This document shows positions 43,986 to 53,601 of a stretch of DNA of 64,000 nucleotides, in pieces. Source of the DNA: Clostridiales bacterium. GTDB lineage: Bacteria; Bacillota; Clostridia; Christensenellales; Borkfalkiaceae. Position numbers and translations under genes: made by a program. The notes below the pieces were generated by a model. It did no database searches, was not told the origin of the DNA, and was given only the letters and a program-made list of their open reading frames with translations. The first letter of the stretch is position 1. The number at the start of each line of letters is the position of its first letter. The DNA lies in NCBI GenBank assembly GCA_003538975.1, contig DPQQ01000003.1, forward strand, positions 46,478 to 110,477, written 5' to 3'.

Positions 43986-45335
43986 ATGTTTATAACTCTT
44001 CCCGAAAAACTTTATAACATGGTCGTCGGGGTTGCTGTTTCCGGCGGAAAAGATTCGATGGCTCTTTTAAGTTGTCTTTTAAAAGAGCATAAAGGGGAGT
44101 TTAAAGACATAGTGGTCGTCAACGTGGAACACGGCATCCGCGGGGAAGAATCGGTTAAAGATTCCGGGTTCGTAAAAGATTTTTGCCTTAAAAACGGCGT
44201 AAAGTTCTACGGCTATAAGGTCGATACCTTAAAGCGCGTCGCCGAGACGGGCGAATCGGAAGAAGAAGCCGCCCGCAATTTAAGATACGATTGTTTTTTA
44301 AACGCTGTCGATACTAAAAAGTGCGATTATATTCTGACGGCGCACCATAAAAGCGACCTTGCCGAAAGCGTTTTGTTTAACGTTTTCAGGGGAACGGGAA
44401 TAAAAGGGCTTATGGGTATTCCGTTTATGACGGAACGCGCCGTGAGACCGCTTTTATATACCGATAAGGCGGAGATTGACGCATACATTGCCGCCGAATC
44501 CATACCGTACGTTACCGACAAGACGAACTTCGATACAAAATATTCGCGCAATTATTTAAGAAAAAAGATAATTCCCGAGCTAAAAGAACGCTTCCCGTTT
44601 TTAGAAGACGGCGTTTCGAGACTTTCGCGTATAGCGGCGGATACCGAATCGTTCATGGACGGATTCGCGGAAAAAAAGGTTCTTTCGGATGAACGCGGAT
44701 ATTATATAAGTTTAACCGACGAAGAAGTCGTGAATAAAGCCGTTTTTTACCGCGCGGTTATAAAAATACTCAAAAAGCTCGGCGTAAAAAAGGATTACGA
44801 GTTAAAACATGCCGAAGCGGCGTATTCCCTTATAGATAAACAATCCGGGGCTTCGAGAGATCTTATCGGCAACATAACCGCCGTGAACGAGTATGACAAA
44901 ATAAGATTTTTTATAAATTCCGACGGCGCGGAACCGGAATACGATTTGAAGCCTGCGGACTTGATAAAAAGCTCTTTTGAATTTTCTTACGGTATGGTTT
45001 CAATCGAACGTGTTCAAGGGAACGTTGCCGATTTCACCGAAAGGGGCGTGCTGTATGCTTCGTACGAAGCTCTGTCGGGTATAAAAGAATTGAAAATCCG
45101 TACAAGAAGAGACGGCGATTATTTTAAACCCTATAACTCCGGTACGAAAAAGTTGAACGACTATTTTACGGATAAAAAAATTCCTAAATTTTTAAGGGAC
45201 GAGATTCCGCTTCTTGCGGACGGAAACAGAATTTTATGCGTTTTCGGAATACAGATTTCCGACGACGTTAAAATAAAAAATAAATTTGATCAAGCGGAGA
45301 AGTTATTCTGCGCAAAAAAGGAGAAAGATCAATGA
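43986..45335 (+). CDS. tilS: tRNA(Ile)-lysidine synthase
   Basis: Adds lysine to C34 of the CAU-anticodon isoleucine tRNA so that it reads AUA; essential in bacteria. The PP-loop ATP motif VSGGKDSM is at 18-25, followed by [12 protein letters not shown] near 45-56 and [30 protein letters not shown] in the catalytic domain. The C-terminal substrate-recognition domain includes [32 protein letters not shown] and [13 protein letters not shown]. The 449 residues are normal length. Its stop overlaps hpt by 4 nt. The tilS-hpt-ftsH order of Bacillus is kept only for the first two. Confidence 0.94.
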   Translation: MFITLPEKLYNMVVGVAVSGGKDSMALLSCLLKEHKGEFKDIVVVNVEHGIRGEESVKDSGFVKDFCLKNGVKFYGYKVDTLKRVAETGESEEEAARNLRYDCFLNAVDTKKCDYILTAHHKSDLAESVLFNVFRGTGIKGLMGIPFMTERAVRPLLYTDKAEIDAYIAAESIPYVTDKTNFDTKYSRNYLRKKIIPELKERFPFLEDGVSRLSRIAADTESFMDGFAEKKVLSDERGYYISLTDEEVVNKAVFYRAVIKILKKLGVKKDYELKHAEAAYSLIDKQSGASRDLIGNITAVNEYDKIRFFINSDGAEPEYDLKPADLIKSSFEFSYGMVSIERVQGNVADFTERGVLYASYEALSGIKELKIRTRRDGDYFKPYNSGTKKLNDYFTDKKIPKFLRDEIPLLADGNRILCVFGIQISDDVKIKNKFDQAEKLFCAKKEKDQ

Positions 45336-45871
45336 GCATGCGCGACGATATCGAAAAAGTCCTTATCTCGGAAGAAGAAATACAAGCCAAAGTTAAAGAA
45401 CTTGCGGTAAGACTCGACGAAGAATACGCCGATAAAAACCCGCTTGTAATCTGCATATTAAAGGGCAGTATACCCTTTTTTGCGGATCTTATAAAGCATA
45501 TGACTATTCCGCTTCAGATAGACACAATGTCTATTTCGAGCTACGGAAGCAAAACCACGAGCGGCGAAGTCAAAATGATAAAAGATCTCGACAAGTCCGT
45601 CGACGGCAGACACGTCATCATAATCGAAGACATTATAGATTCCGGTCATACCCTTTTCTATCTTAAGAACCTTCTTACGCAGCGTCATCCCTCGTCTCTT
45701 AAAATATGCACTCTTCTCGACAAGTTCGAAAGAAGAGAAGCCGCTATCGAAGCCGATTATAAAGCTTTCGATATAGGCGATTACTTTGTCGTGGGATACG
45801 GTCTCGACTATGCCGAACGTTACAGAAATTTACCTTACATCGGCATCTTAAAGCCCGAAATTTATTCCTGA
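45332..45871 (+). CDS. hpt: Hypoxanthine phosphoribosyltransferase
   Basis: Purine salvage enzyme making IMP and GMP from hypoxanthine or guanine and PRPP. The 179 residues show [13 protein letters not shown] (about 38-50), [20 protein letters not shown] (the flexible catalytic loop), and the PRPP-binding [14 protein letters not shown] (about 91-104), with [19 protein letters not shown] near the C terminus. ATGA overlap with tilS makes translational coupling likely. AAGGAGAAAG inside the tilS end serves as ribosome site. Confidence 0.95.
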   Translation: MSMRDDIEKVLISEEEIQAKVKELAVRLDEEYADKNPLVICILKGSIPFFADLIKHMTIPLQIDTMSISSYGSKTTSGEVKMIKDLDKSVDGRHVIIIEDIIDSGHTLFYLKNLLTQRHPSSLKICTLLDKFERREAAIEADYKAFDIGDYFVVGYGLDYAERYRNLPYIGILKPEIYS

Positions 45872-45900
45872 TAACCGGATAAAAATCGGAAAACCAAATT

Positions 45901-45928
45901 AAAAAGGACGGTAAATCCGTCCTTTTTT
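45901..45928 (+). terminator. Terminator of tilS-hpt
   Basis: AAAAGGACGG-TAAAT-CCGTCCTTTT plus T run, between convergent genes and likely bidirectional. Confidence 0.9.
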
Positions 45929-45944
45929 CTGTTTTAAGTTTTAC

Positions 45945-46409
45945 TTACTGAACGTTGTTCATATCGGCGCCGTTGTTGTTATTATAGTTGCCGTCGCCGT
46001 TGTTGTAATAATAATTCGGCTGAGCCTGATATAATGTTTTATCGAAGTTTTTACGTTTTACCGCTCCGACGATGGTAAGTATGCCGCTTATAACGCCGCC
46101 GATAAGAATAGTAAGTATGCCTACTACAAGCATCGGTATCCAGGTCTGTTTGAACCAAGACGAAAGGATTGAGAGAGCTACGGTAATAACCATCATGACG
46201 ATGATTATCGCGATAATCGTTTTAAGGAAAGAATCCACGAGCATCGCCGCGGCTTCGACGTCCGCGCCGCTTAATTCGGGATCGTTTGCTACTTCTTCAA
46301 AGATTTTGGTTAACATATCTCTCGACGAATTGTAAATAAGTACAAGGATAATCATAAGCGCGGCGGCTACCAAACCTAAAACCATGCTTACTGTGCATTT
46401 TTTGTTCAT
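45945..46409 (-). CDS. Small membrane protein (possibly DUF4064-like)
   Basis: A 154-residue protein with an N-terminal helix (about 8-24), an extracellular acidic segment (MLTKIFEEVANDPELSGADVEAA), two or three further helices between about 62 and 120, and an Asn/Tyr-rich disordered C terminus. The arrangement recalls DUF4064 proteins, but I am not sure of the family. The ATG at 46409 has GGAGGC upstream; a much longer in-frame upstream extension lacks a ribosome site and is rejected. It is divergent from the beta-propeller gene. Confidence 0.65.
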   Translation of the reverse strand: MNKKCTVSMVLGLVAAALMIILVLIYNSSRDMLTKIFEEVANDPELSGADVEAAAMLVDSFLKTIIAIIIVMMVITVALSILSSWFKQTWIPMLVVGILTILIGGVISGILTIVGAVKRKNFDKTLYQAQPNYYYNNGDGNYNNNNGADMNNVQ

Positions 46410-46519
46410 AATTGCCTCCATAAAAAATATATAACGGAAATCGAACTTATTTCCGTCATAAAAAGTATAACATTTACGCAATATTTTGTTAATAGCGTAT
46501 ATTAAATTCAAAAAAACTC

Positions 46520-46548
46520 TTGAAAACGGAATAGTATTATTATATAAT
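46520..46548 (+). promoter_or_regulatory. Promoter of the beta-propeller lipoprotein gene
   Basis: TTGAAA (46520-46525), 17-nt spacer and consensus TATAAT (46543-46548). The leader is about 64 nt and ends with AAAAGGAG. Confidence 0.7.
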
Positions 46549-46618
46549 TTAAAAAAATCAGAAATAAAAGGAACAAAACATATAGTTTTCGATAAAAAAT
46601 ATAAAAGGAGACAAATCA

Positions 46619-48532
46619 ATGAGTAAACGATTTAAAAGGCTGTTTTTATCAACGCTCTTAATTGCGCTTTCGTTATGCTTTGTATTTGCATTCGGCTGCT
46701 CCGGAAAAGGCGATGATAACGGCGGAACCAACACGCAGGAACTCGCGATAGACGAAGGAGATATAGTAAAATCGGTCGGAAACAGAATTTACAAAGTTCA
46801 GTCCGACGGCGTTACCGTTTATGAAGTTTCGGAAGGTGCGGCTACCCTTGTCGCAAGTCTTTCGGATACGAGAAGAATAGTTCCCGTCGAAACGTACGTT
46901 ACGGACGACAAACTCGTGGTGATAGCGGGAAAAAGCAACGAAATACTCTCCGAAACCGCTGGGTATTCGGAATATGTAAAAACGAGTTACAGCACGTTAG
47001 CTGTTTATTCGTTCGATATAAAAGATATTCCCGTTCCAAATTCTTCGGAACCCGCTCTCGATCTTTCGGAAAGAATAGAATATCGCTTCGAGATGCCTGC
47101 AAGATACCTTACTTCAAGATTAAACACGACTACGGGCGAGATGATTTTCGCGCTTAACTATTCGGAGCTGTCGATTAAGTATACCGAAACCGAAGGTTCG
47201 GTAGGCAAAGTCCCGACAATCGCGGGGATAAACTACTCCGAAGGCAATAAAGACGGACTTACTAGTAAAACGCTTGAAAATCTTTCACGCATAAAGTTCG
47301 CAAGCGAAAATTACGCCGGCAGAACGGCTACGCTTTTTATGAAGTTCAACCTTACGGATTTCGGCGCGGGCTGCGTGATGAGCGGCGTTTACGGCGCAGT
47401 GTACGATACTTTATATGTTTCCGAAAACGGAATTTATCCCGTGTTCTGGGGCGAGAAAAACGGCGCGGCTTCAGGCTGTTTCTTCTCGTTCGGCGAGCTT
47501 GAAACTTACGTGTTAAAACTTAATTCCGCCACGCTTGAAACCGTGAATGCGGTGAATCTTTCCGGGTATACCGTTTACGACAGACAGGCTTTAAAGCAGT
47601 TTGGCGATAAACTTTACGTCGTATGTTCGAGAACCAACGGCGCGGGAACTTCGGTCGTTGCTTTTAACGCAAGCGATCTTTCGCTCTGTTCCGAACTCAA
47701 AAACATCGCTCCGGACGAAGACGTAAAATCGGTTTCGTATAAAAAGGAAGCGGACGGAAAACTTTCGTGTCTGATAACCACTTACAGAAATATAGATCCG
47801 CTCTTCAAGGTGGATATAACCGATTCCGAAAATATGTCGCTTACGGGCGAACTTTCGGCAATAGGCTACCCGACTTATATACTTAATCTTTGCAAAGAAA
47901 ACGAAACCGATTTGGGCCACAGCTGCGAACTGGACGGACTTTCCGTCGGCATAGGCTACGGCGGAACGGAGCAATCGGCAAACAGGAGAATTCTTAAAGT
48001 AACCCTTTACGATACGACAAAATCTTCCGTAACGGCACTTGATTATCTCACGCTTTCTGGACTCTCATATGCGGAAGCGATAAGAGACAGCCGTGCGGTA
48101 TGCGTGTTCGAAGGCGGTTATTTCGGTTTCGCGGTTTCGTATTACGGCTCGACTTATTCTGCCGAGATCGGTAGTCAGGTTTACGATTACGACGATATAA
48201 GACAGGCGTTTCTCGTGTTCGGGGTAAAGGACGGCAAACTCGAAAACATAGCCATGCTTTCTAACTTCGGCGAAGAAGGAACAAGTTCTTATCTTAAGAC
48301 CGAAGGTTATACCGGCTACGGAATTTTCAGGCTGTCGGCTACGAGAGCGAGATATATTTCGGGTTACCTTTACGTTCTTTCGGACGGGGCGATTTCGTCC
48401 TATAAGGTCAATACGGAAGGTGCGGTTTCGCTCGAACACGTCGCTTTAACCGATACCGCGCTTAAAAAACTTGCGCCGTATAAAGAAGCTTCTCCGGAGG
48501 GCGGCGTTCGGGAAATTTCCTCTAAGGAGTAA
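46619..48532 (+). CDS. Secreted lipoprotein with a beta-propeller domain
   Basis: A 637-residue exported protein. The signal peptide (KRLFLSTLLIALSLCFVFAFGCS) ends at a plausible lipobox with cysteine at residue 27. After a Gly/Asp linker, IDEGDIVKSVGNRIYKV starts the domain annotated as a secreted C-terminal beta-propeller distantly related to WD-40. Blades recur as strand pairs such as GDKLYVVCSR, GYPTYILNL and ARYISGYLYVLSDG. No enzymatic motif is visible. Function in the family is unknown; a surface scaffold or sensor is plausible. It is followed by the DUF4127 gene, without a visible terminator between. Confidence 0.8.
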   Translation: MSKRFKRLFLSTLLIALSLCFVFAFGCSGKGDDNGGTNTQELAIDEGDIVKSVGNRIYKVQSDGVTVYEVSEGAATLVASLSDTRRIVPVETYVTDDKLVVIAGKSNEILSETAGYSEYVKTSYSTLAVYSFDIKDIPVPNSSEPALDLSERIEYRFEMPARYLTSRLNTTTGEMIFALNYSELSIKYTETEGSVGKVPTIAGINYSEGNKDGLTSKTLENLSRIKFASENYAGRTATLFMKFNLTDFGAGCVMSGVYGAVYDTLYVSENGIYPVFWGEKNGAASGCFFSFGELETYVLKLNSATLETVNAVNLSGYTVYDRQALKQFGDKLYVVCSRTNGAGTSVVAFNASDLSLCSELKNIAPDEDVKSVSYKKEADGKLSCLITTYRNIDPLFKVDITDSENMSLTGELSAIGYPTYILNLCKENETDLGHSCELDGLSVGIGYGGTEQSANRRILKVTLYDTTKSSVTALDYLTLSGLSYAEAIRDSRAVCVFEGGYFGFAVSYYGSTYSAEIGSQVYDYDDIRQAFLVFGVKDGKLENIAMLSNFGEEGTSSYLKTEGYTGYGIFRLSATRARYISGYLYVLSDGAISSYKVNTEGAVSLEHVALTDTALKKLAPYKEASPEGGVREISSKE

Positions 48533-48635
48533 ACAGACGGCAAAACCGCGTCGGTTTGCGTTAAAACTCATTATGCGCGATCCTAAGCGCAGGATAAATA
48601 CGATTATTTAATAGACAGATCCGGTGTTAAAATTT

Positions 48636-50135
48636 ATGAAAAAGATAGTATACTTGCCTTTAGACGAAAGACCGTGCAATTATTCGTTTTGCGGCTTTCT
48701 GGCTTCGGAAAACACAGAAATTAAACTTATACGCCCGTCCTTGAAAGATTTGGGATTAAAAAAGACGCCCGCCGATTATTCGGCGATTCAAAACTTTTTA
48801 TCGCGCGAATGTACCGACGCCGATTATCTTATTTTAGCGGTTGATATGTTATTATACGGCGGAATAGTTCCGTCGAGATTACATCATCTTTCGCAGGAAG
48901 AAATATTTTCGCGCGTGGATTTTATCAGGTCTTTGAAGACTGCCAACCCGAAATTGAAAATCTTCGCGTTTTCGCTGGTTATGCGCTGTCCGACTTATTC
49001 GAGCGGAGAAGAAGAACCCGATTATTATGAAACTTACGGGAGAGAAATTTTTCTTTACGGCGTAAACGAACATAAATTTATCGATAAACTTATTACGAAA
49101 GAAGAGTACGAAACCGAAAAAGCTCGTCTTAACGTTCCCGAAAACGTTATAAATGATTTCGTTTCGAGAAGAAAAATCAATTTATCGGCTTTACTTAAAA
49201 CCTTAAAACTTGTCGGACGAGAAATCGACGAATTTATCATTTTGCAGGACGACTCCAATCCTTTCGGATATACTTCGCTCGATCAGAGAGCGGTCAGAGA
49301 ATTTACCGGAAAAGAGAACATTAAGATCGACGTTCATCCCGGTGCGGACGAAGGCGGGCTTACGCTCCTTGCAAGAGTTTTGACTAAGATAAAAGGATAT
49401 TCGCCGAAAATTTGTCCGGTCTATCCGAAAGACGAGTGTAAAAACGTAATTCCTCTCTTTGAAGACAGAGAAGTTTACAAGAGCATAGAAGCGCAGATTA
49501 AAAGCGCAGGGGCGATTGTTTCTGAAGAATGCGACGCGGATATTTTCTTGTTCTGCAATCTGCCGGCAGGAGAGATGCGTAATATAGATAATCCCGGCGG
49601 CGCGCAGTACGATAACCGCGATCTGAAATCCTTTGTCTGTAAGGCGAAGAGACTTTTCGACGAGGGCAAAACGGTTGCGATTGCGGATATAGCGTACAGC
49701 AACGGCGGAGACATTGAATTTGCGAAAATGCTTTCCGAGTCGACGGGACTTTTAAATCTCGGCGGATATGCCGGGTGGAATACTTCGTCCAACACGCTCG
49801 GAACGGTCATCTGCCAGGCGATCTTTTTCCGTTTTTACGGAAATACCGAAACGCATCGTTTATTTACAGCCGAAAGAGTGTATGAAGATATTTCATACTG
49901 TTCGTACGTCAGGCAATACATGAGCGAACACGAGCTGAAACGGCTCGGATGCACATATTCCGACGCAAAAGAAAGCCACGGTATCGTAGCGGAAAAAGCG
50001 GAACAGTTAATTAACGAATTTACAAAGCGGGAATTTCCGGAAATTTATAATAAATATAAGATTTCTTATTGCTATATGCCATGGATAAGAATGTTTGAAA
50101 TAGGGCTTATCGTCGAAAAGAGAACAGACGCTTAA
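48636..50135 (+). CDS. DUF4127 family protein
   Basis: A 499-residue cytoplasmic protein of the DUF4127 family, function unknown. It begins MKKIVYLPLDERPCNYSF, the family signature. Further conserved pieces are ADYLILAVDMLLYGGIVPSRLHH near 70-92, FSLVMRCPTYSSGEEEPDY, EFIILQDDSNPFGYTS, KIDVHPGADEGGLTLLARV, and NLGGYAGWNTSSNTLGTVICQA near the C-terminal third. The GWNT and HPGADE elements look like active-site material. I start at the ATG at 48636; a GTG 12 nt upstream is possible. The first about 55 nt plus 13 nt of leader are duplicated at 18887-18955. Confidence 0.82.
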   Translation: MKKIVYLPLDERPCNYSFCGFLASENTEIKLIRPSLKDLGLKKTPADYSAIQNFLSRECTDADYLILAVDMLLYGGIVPSRLHHLSQEEIFSRVDFIRSLKTANPKLKIFAFSLVMRCPTYSSGEEEPDYYETYGREIFLYGVNEHKFIDKLITKEEYETEKARLNVPENVINDFVSRRKINLSALLKTLKLVGREIDEFIILQDDSNPFGYTSLDQRAVREFTGKENIKIDVHPGADEGGLTLLARVLTKIKGYSPKICPVYPKDECKNVIPLFEDREVYKSIEAQIKSAGAIVSEECDADIFLFCNLPAGEMRNIDNPGGAQYDNRDLKSFVCKAKRLFDEGKTVAIADIAYSNGGDIEFAKMLSESTGLLNLGGYAGWNTSSNTLGTVICQAIFFRFYGNTETHRLFTAERVYEDISYCSYVRQYMSEHELKRLGCTYSDAKESHGIVAEKAEQLINEFTKREFPEIYNKYKISYCYMPWIRMFEIGLIVEKRTDA

Positions 50136-50320
50136 AACGGATACGAAACAGATCGAAAGATATAAATAATTATAACGGGTGTACGTTGTCGGAGATCATC
50201 GTTGCTTTCCGGATAACAAATCCGGAAACTGACTGTAAGAATAATTTCATTATATTATAACGTCGGACGTGTTAAGAGAGCGTTAAAAAGTAAAATTTCT
50301 TTGAAAATATAAACACGGAA

Positions 50321-50355
50321 AAGGGCTTGCGATTTGCTCGCAAGCCCTTATTTTT
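50321..50355. terminator. Hairpin between DUF4127 and tRNA-Arg
   Basis: 12-bp stem AAGGGCTTGCGA/TCGCAAGCCCTT followed by ATTTTTAT. It serves the convergent DUF4127 gene and tRNA. The rest of 50136-50442 shows nothing recognisable. Confidence 0.85.
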
Positions 50356-50442
50356 ATGACTAAATCAGTCTGAACTGCCGATATATAAAGTAAATCCGAA
50401 CCATTCGCTCGTTACGAGCCAACAATTCGGATTATAACTTCT

Positions 50443-50519
<77 letters not shown>

Positions 50520-50704
50520 GTATTCGGTTGTAAACAAGCAATCTCCTTTTTAGAAGTTAAATTGCTTTCAAAAAGAGATTAAAGCTACTAAAAACGAACT
50601 AATATATAATGCCGTCTTTTTGTAGCTTTAATATTGTAGTAGATAATAATAAAAAAGTCAAGAATTTTACGGATTTTTAATATTTATTTAGCAATATATT
50701 TATT

Positions 50705-51343
50705 TTAGTCCTGAATTCCGGAAGAACGGACGGAACATTCTTCATCAGGCTTTACCGGGAGATAGAACATCTGCACGGGACCTGTGTCTTTTACGAGTAT
50801 TCTGTCGTCTTTGAATCTGCCGTTCAATAAAACAAGGTCGTAAATATCCCCGACGCAGCCGCCTATATGGAAAGCGAAAAGTCCTCCGAAAACGTAAAAC
50901 AAATAATAATCGTAAAAATACATTCCTATCGAAAGCGCAACGAATATTATCGAAAACACTACGAGCGGAGAGCAAAGCGCGATGATCAAAGTCCTTCTCG
51001 AAACGTAAATATCCGGTACGCCGCAAAAAGCGCAGGTGAGAGTTATGCCGAATGTAAGCTTTTCATGCGTGAGAATTTTATACGCCGCGCCGTGGGTGAG
51101 TTCGTGCAGAATTATATACAAAATCAAAAGAATTGCAAACATAAAAAGGTAAATATCAGGAGCGAGTCTCGGGGTTGCGGAAGCCGGCGTATAAATAAAC
51201 GGAAGCGCGATAACTAAAGCGAGAAAAACCGCCGTTATAAGAAGATTACCCAAAGTCAAAAGCAAAATAGTCTTTTTGCCGTTGGCGTCCACCTTAAAAA
51301 CCATTTCATAATTATCGGGTAGCTCTTTATAAAATGCTTTCAT
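50705..51343 (-). CDS. DUF3267 membrane protein (putative zincin-type metalloprotease)
   Basis: A 212-residue membrane protein. Helices are predicted near 28-50, 66-85, 120-140 and 148-168. The HELTHG motif near residues 84-89 sits at the end of the second helix, as in DUF3267 and site-2-protease-like zincins where the two histidines and glutamate bind zinc. A GGCVGDIYDL segment near the C-terminal helix may supply a further ligand. No activity has been shown for the family to my knowledge. It is downstream of alaS but separated by a terminator. Confidence 0.78.
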   Translation of the reverse strand: MKAFYKELPDNYEMVFKVDANGKKTILLLTLGNLLITAVFLALVIALPFIYTPASATPRLAPDIYLFMFAILLILYIILHELTHGAAYKILTHEKLTFGITLTCAFCGVPDIYVSRRTLIIALCSPLVVFSIIFVALSIGMYFYDYYLFYVFGGLFAFHIGGCVGDIYDLVLLNGRFKDDRILVKDTGPVQMFYLPVKPDEECSVRSSGIQD

Positions 51344-51355
51344 AGTTTTCCTTTT

Positions 51356-51383
51356 AAAAGCGGCTCTTATCCGAGCCGCTTTT
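51356..51383 (-). terminator. Terminator of alaS
   Basis: AAAAGCGGCTC/GAGCCGCTTTT with a 6-nt loop, between alaS and the DUF3267 gene. Confidence 0.85.
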
Positions 51384-51405
51384 GATTTTGTATAAGTTTT
51401 ATATG

Positions 51406-51428
51406 ACCTGTATTACTGAAACAGAACC
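51406..51428 (+). repeat. Dispersed 23-nt intergenic repeat, copy 9
   Basis: Reads ACCTGTATTACTGAAACA, then GA, then ACC. Closest to copies at 36984 and 16095. It is in the alaS 3' gap, 82 nt before copy 10. Confidence 0.65.
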
Positions 51429-51487
51429 GAAGCCGGTTTACTGCCGTAAATTTTAAGATCTATCGGTTTTTGGCACCTGTTAGTTAA

Positions 51488-51510
51488 AACTGTATCGCTC
51501 AAAGCGTACC
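51488..51510 (+). repeat. Dispersed 23-nt intergenic repeat, copy 10 (variant)
   Basis: Reads AACTGTATCGCTCAAAGC, then GT, then ACC, close to the variant at 25224-25246. Confidence 0.45.
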
Positions 51511-51536
51511 AAAAAGCCTGTTATAGCCGATAAATA

Positions 51537-53354
51537 TTATTCGAGAACGGCTTTTATTCTTCTTACGCCCGATGACGAAGATTCTTCTTTGAGTATTCTG
51601 AAGTGACCGAGCTCTTTGGTGTTTTTAACGTGAGGGCCGCCGCAGATTTGTTTGTCGACGTTGCCTATGGTGTAGACGGTGACGGGCTGATCGTCCGAAG
51701 TCGGGGTGAAAACGCCGTATGCGCCTTCTGCTATAGCTTTGTTATAGGGGAGCTCTTCGCTGGTTACGTCGATTTCCTCTTTTATTGCGTCGTTGACGAA
51801 GTTTTCGAGCGCTTTAAGTTCTTCTTCGGTCATCTTGTGATCGCAGTTGAAGTCGAAACGCATACGTTCTTCGTTTATGTTAGAACCTTTCTGTTCGGTA
51901 TGCGGTCCGAACATTTTCCTGAGTCCCGCGAGCATGATGTGCGTTGCGGTGTGATACTTTGTGGTTACTTCCGTTCTTTCGGTAAGACCGCCCTTAGCCG
52001 ACTGAGCCTGCGCTTTGCTTATTTCCTGGTGTTCCTTGAAGCATGCGTCGAAGCCTTCTTTATCGACGGTGAGCCCTTTTTCGTTTGCGAGTTCGACGGT
52101 GAGTTCGAGAGGAAAACCGAAGGTGTCGTAAAGTCTGAAAGCCTGCTTTCCGGTTAAAAGAGTTTCTTTAACGTAGGCCGGATCTTTAGCCGCCATGAAT
52201 TCGTTTTTTCTTATAAGACCGTTCACGAGTTTGTCGAATTCTTTCATACCGGAAACGAGAGTCGCTTCGAACTTTTTGATTTCTTTATTGAATTCTTCGA
52301 GAATATAATCTTCTTTTTTAACGAGAAGGGGATAAGCTTCGTCGTAAACCTTTTCGATAAAGATTTTCGCTACGCCGAGCATTACGGAAGAATCTACCGC
52401 CAAAGTTCTGCAATATCTTATCGCACGGCGTAAAAGTCTTCTTAAAATATATCCCGCGCCGGTATTGGACGGAACTATTCCGTTGACGTCGCCTATGAGC
52501 ATGACTGCGGTTCTCGTATGATCCGCGATTATACGCATAGCCTTTTTCGCTTCTTCGTCCGAGTCGTATGCTTTACCCGAAACGCTTTCGATATAGCTTA
52601 TCGCTTCCGAAAAGAGGTCTGTTTTATAGCCGTCGTCTAGCCCGTTCAGGAATACGAGAAGTCTGTCGAGACCGAAGCCTGTATCGACGTTCTTTTTTTC
52701 GAGTTCGGTGTATTTGCCGCCTTCGAGTTTTTTGTACTGCGTGTAAACGTCGTTTCCGATCTCGACGTATCTGTTGCCGGTTAAAAAGTCGCTCGAATCC
52801 TTTCCGTCTTCTCTCGGGTAGAACCATTCGTTATCGGGACCGCAGGGAGTGCCGACGGTGCCTTCGAGTTCCCACCAGTTGTCTTCTTTCGGAAGGAAGA
52901 ATATGTTTTCTTCTTTGATGCCGAGCCCTTTCAGAAGATTCGCAGTTTCGTCGTCGCGGGGGACGGAATCGTTGCCTTCGAATACCGTAGCGCAGATTTT
53001 GTCTTTGTCGAAACCTAAAATTTCGGTTAAAAATTCAAACGACCACGCCGTTTTTTCTTTTTTGAAATAATCGCCGAGACTCCAGTTGCCCATCATTTCG
53101 AAAAAGGTGAAATGAGTTTCGTCTCCGACGGAGTCTATGTCGACCGTTCTTACGCAACCCTGAACGTTGCAAAGTCTCGTTCCTTTGGGGTGTTTTTTGC
53201 CGAGGAGGTAGGGCATAAGAGGCTGCATGCCCGCTACGTTGAACATAACGCCGGTGGTACCGTCGCCGATTAAAGAAACCGCGCCTATATTGACGTGTCC
53301 TTTGCTTTCGTAAAATTTAATCCATTTGTCTCTTAATTCTTTCGAAGTAAACAT
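51537..53354 (-). CDS. alaS: Alanine--tRNA ligase, compact form lacking the C-Ala domain
   Basis: Charges tRNA-Ala. The 605 residues include the class II catalytic core (FNVAGMQPLMPYLL, FFEMMGNWSLGDYFKKE, GFGLDRLLVFL), the tRNA-recognition helical domain (GYILRRLLRRAIRY) and the editing domain with zinc ligands HTATH near 492-496 and CGGPH near 573-577. It ends right after the editing domain, so the coiled-coil and C-Ala (DHHA1) parts of the usual 870-880-residue enzyme are missing. The frame is intact and the end is not a visible truncation. It resembles the compact AlaRS form I associate with reduced or candidate-phylum bacteria; whether a full-length copy exists elsewhere is unknown. Confidence 0.92.
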   Translation of the reverse strand: MFTSKELRDKWIKFYESKGHVNIGAVSLIGDGTTGVMFNVAGMQPLMPYLLGKKHPKGTRLCNVQGCVRTVDIDSVGDETHFTFFEMMGNWSLGDYFKKEKTAWSFEFLTEILGFDKDKICATVFEGNDSVPRDDETANLLKGLGIKEENIFFLPKEDNWWELEGTVGTPCGPDNEWFYPREDGKDSSDFLTGNRYVEIGNDVYTQYKKLEGGKYTELEKKNVDTGFGLDRLLVFLNGLDDGYKTDLFSEAISYIESVSGKAYDSDEEAKKAMRIIADHTRTAVMLIGDVNGIVPSNTGAGYILRRLLRRAIRYCRTLAVDSSVMLGVAKIFIEKVYDEAYPLLVKKEDYILEEFNKEIKKFEATLVSGMKEFDKLVNGLIRKNEFMAAKDPAYVKETLLTGKQAFRLYDTFGFPLELTVELANEKGLTVDKEGFDACFKEHQEISKAQAQSAKGGLTERTEVTTKYHTATHIMLAGLRKMFGPHTEQKGSNINEERMRFDFNCDHKMTEEELKALENFVNDAIKEEIDVTSEELPYNKAIAEGAYGVFTPTSDDQPVTVYTIGNVDKQICGGPHVKNTKELGHFRILKEESSSSGVRRIKAVLE

Positions 53355-53555
53355 ATCTTTCGCCTTTTTGTCCGCACGGCAAAGCCTGTAAAGCTATACG
53401 AATTTTGTTCTGCCGCTACTTTTATTATAAATTATATAACCATTATACAACGATAAAGCCGTTCCGTCACCGTTTTTTAAGTATTTTTTTGATTTTGAAT
53501 CAAATTTTTTGTATTTTATAAAAATTTTCGAGTTTCAGCACGAAAACAAAGCGTA

Positions 53556-53581
53556 AAAAAAGACGGCCGAACCGTCTTTTT
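53556..53581 (-). terminator. Terminator of cysE-cysS
   Basis: AAAAGACGG-CCGAA-CCGTCTTTT plus T residues, 20 nt after the cysS stop. Confidence 0.88.
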
Positions 53582-53601
53582 GATTTAAGTTATTATATCC
53601 T

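Noticed and set aside
46410..46619. Long N-terminal extension of the small membrane protein
   Set aside because: It lacks a ribosome site, covers the divergent promoter region, and the internal ATG at 46409 follows GGAGG.
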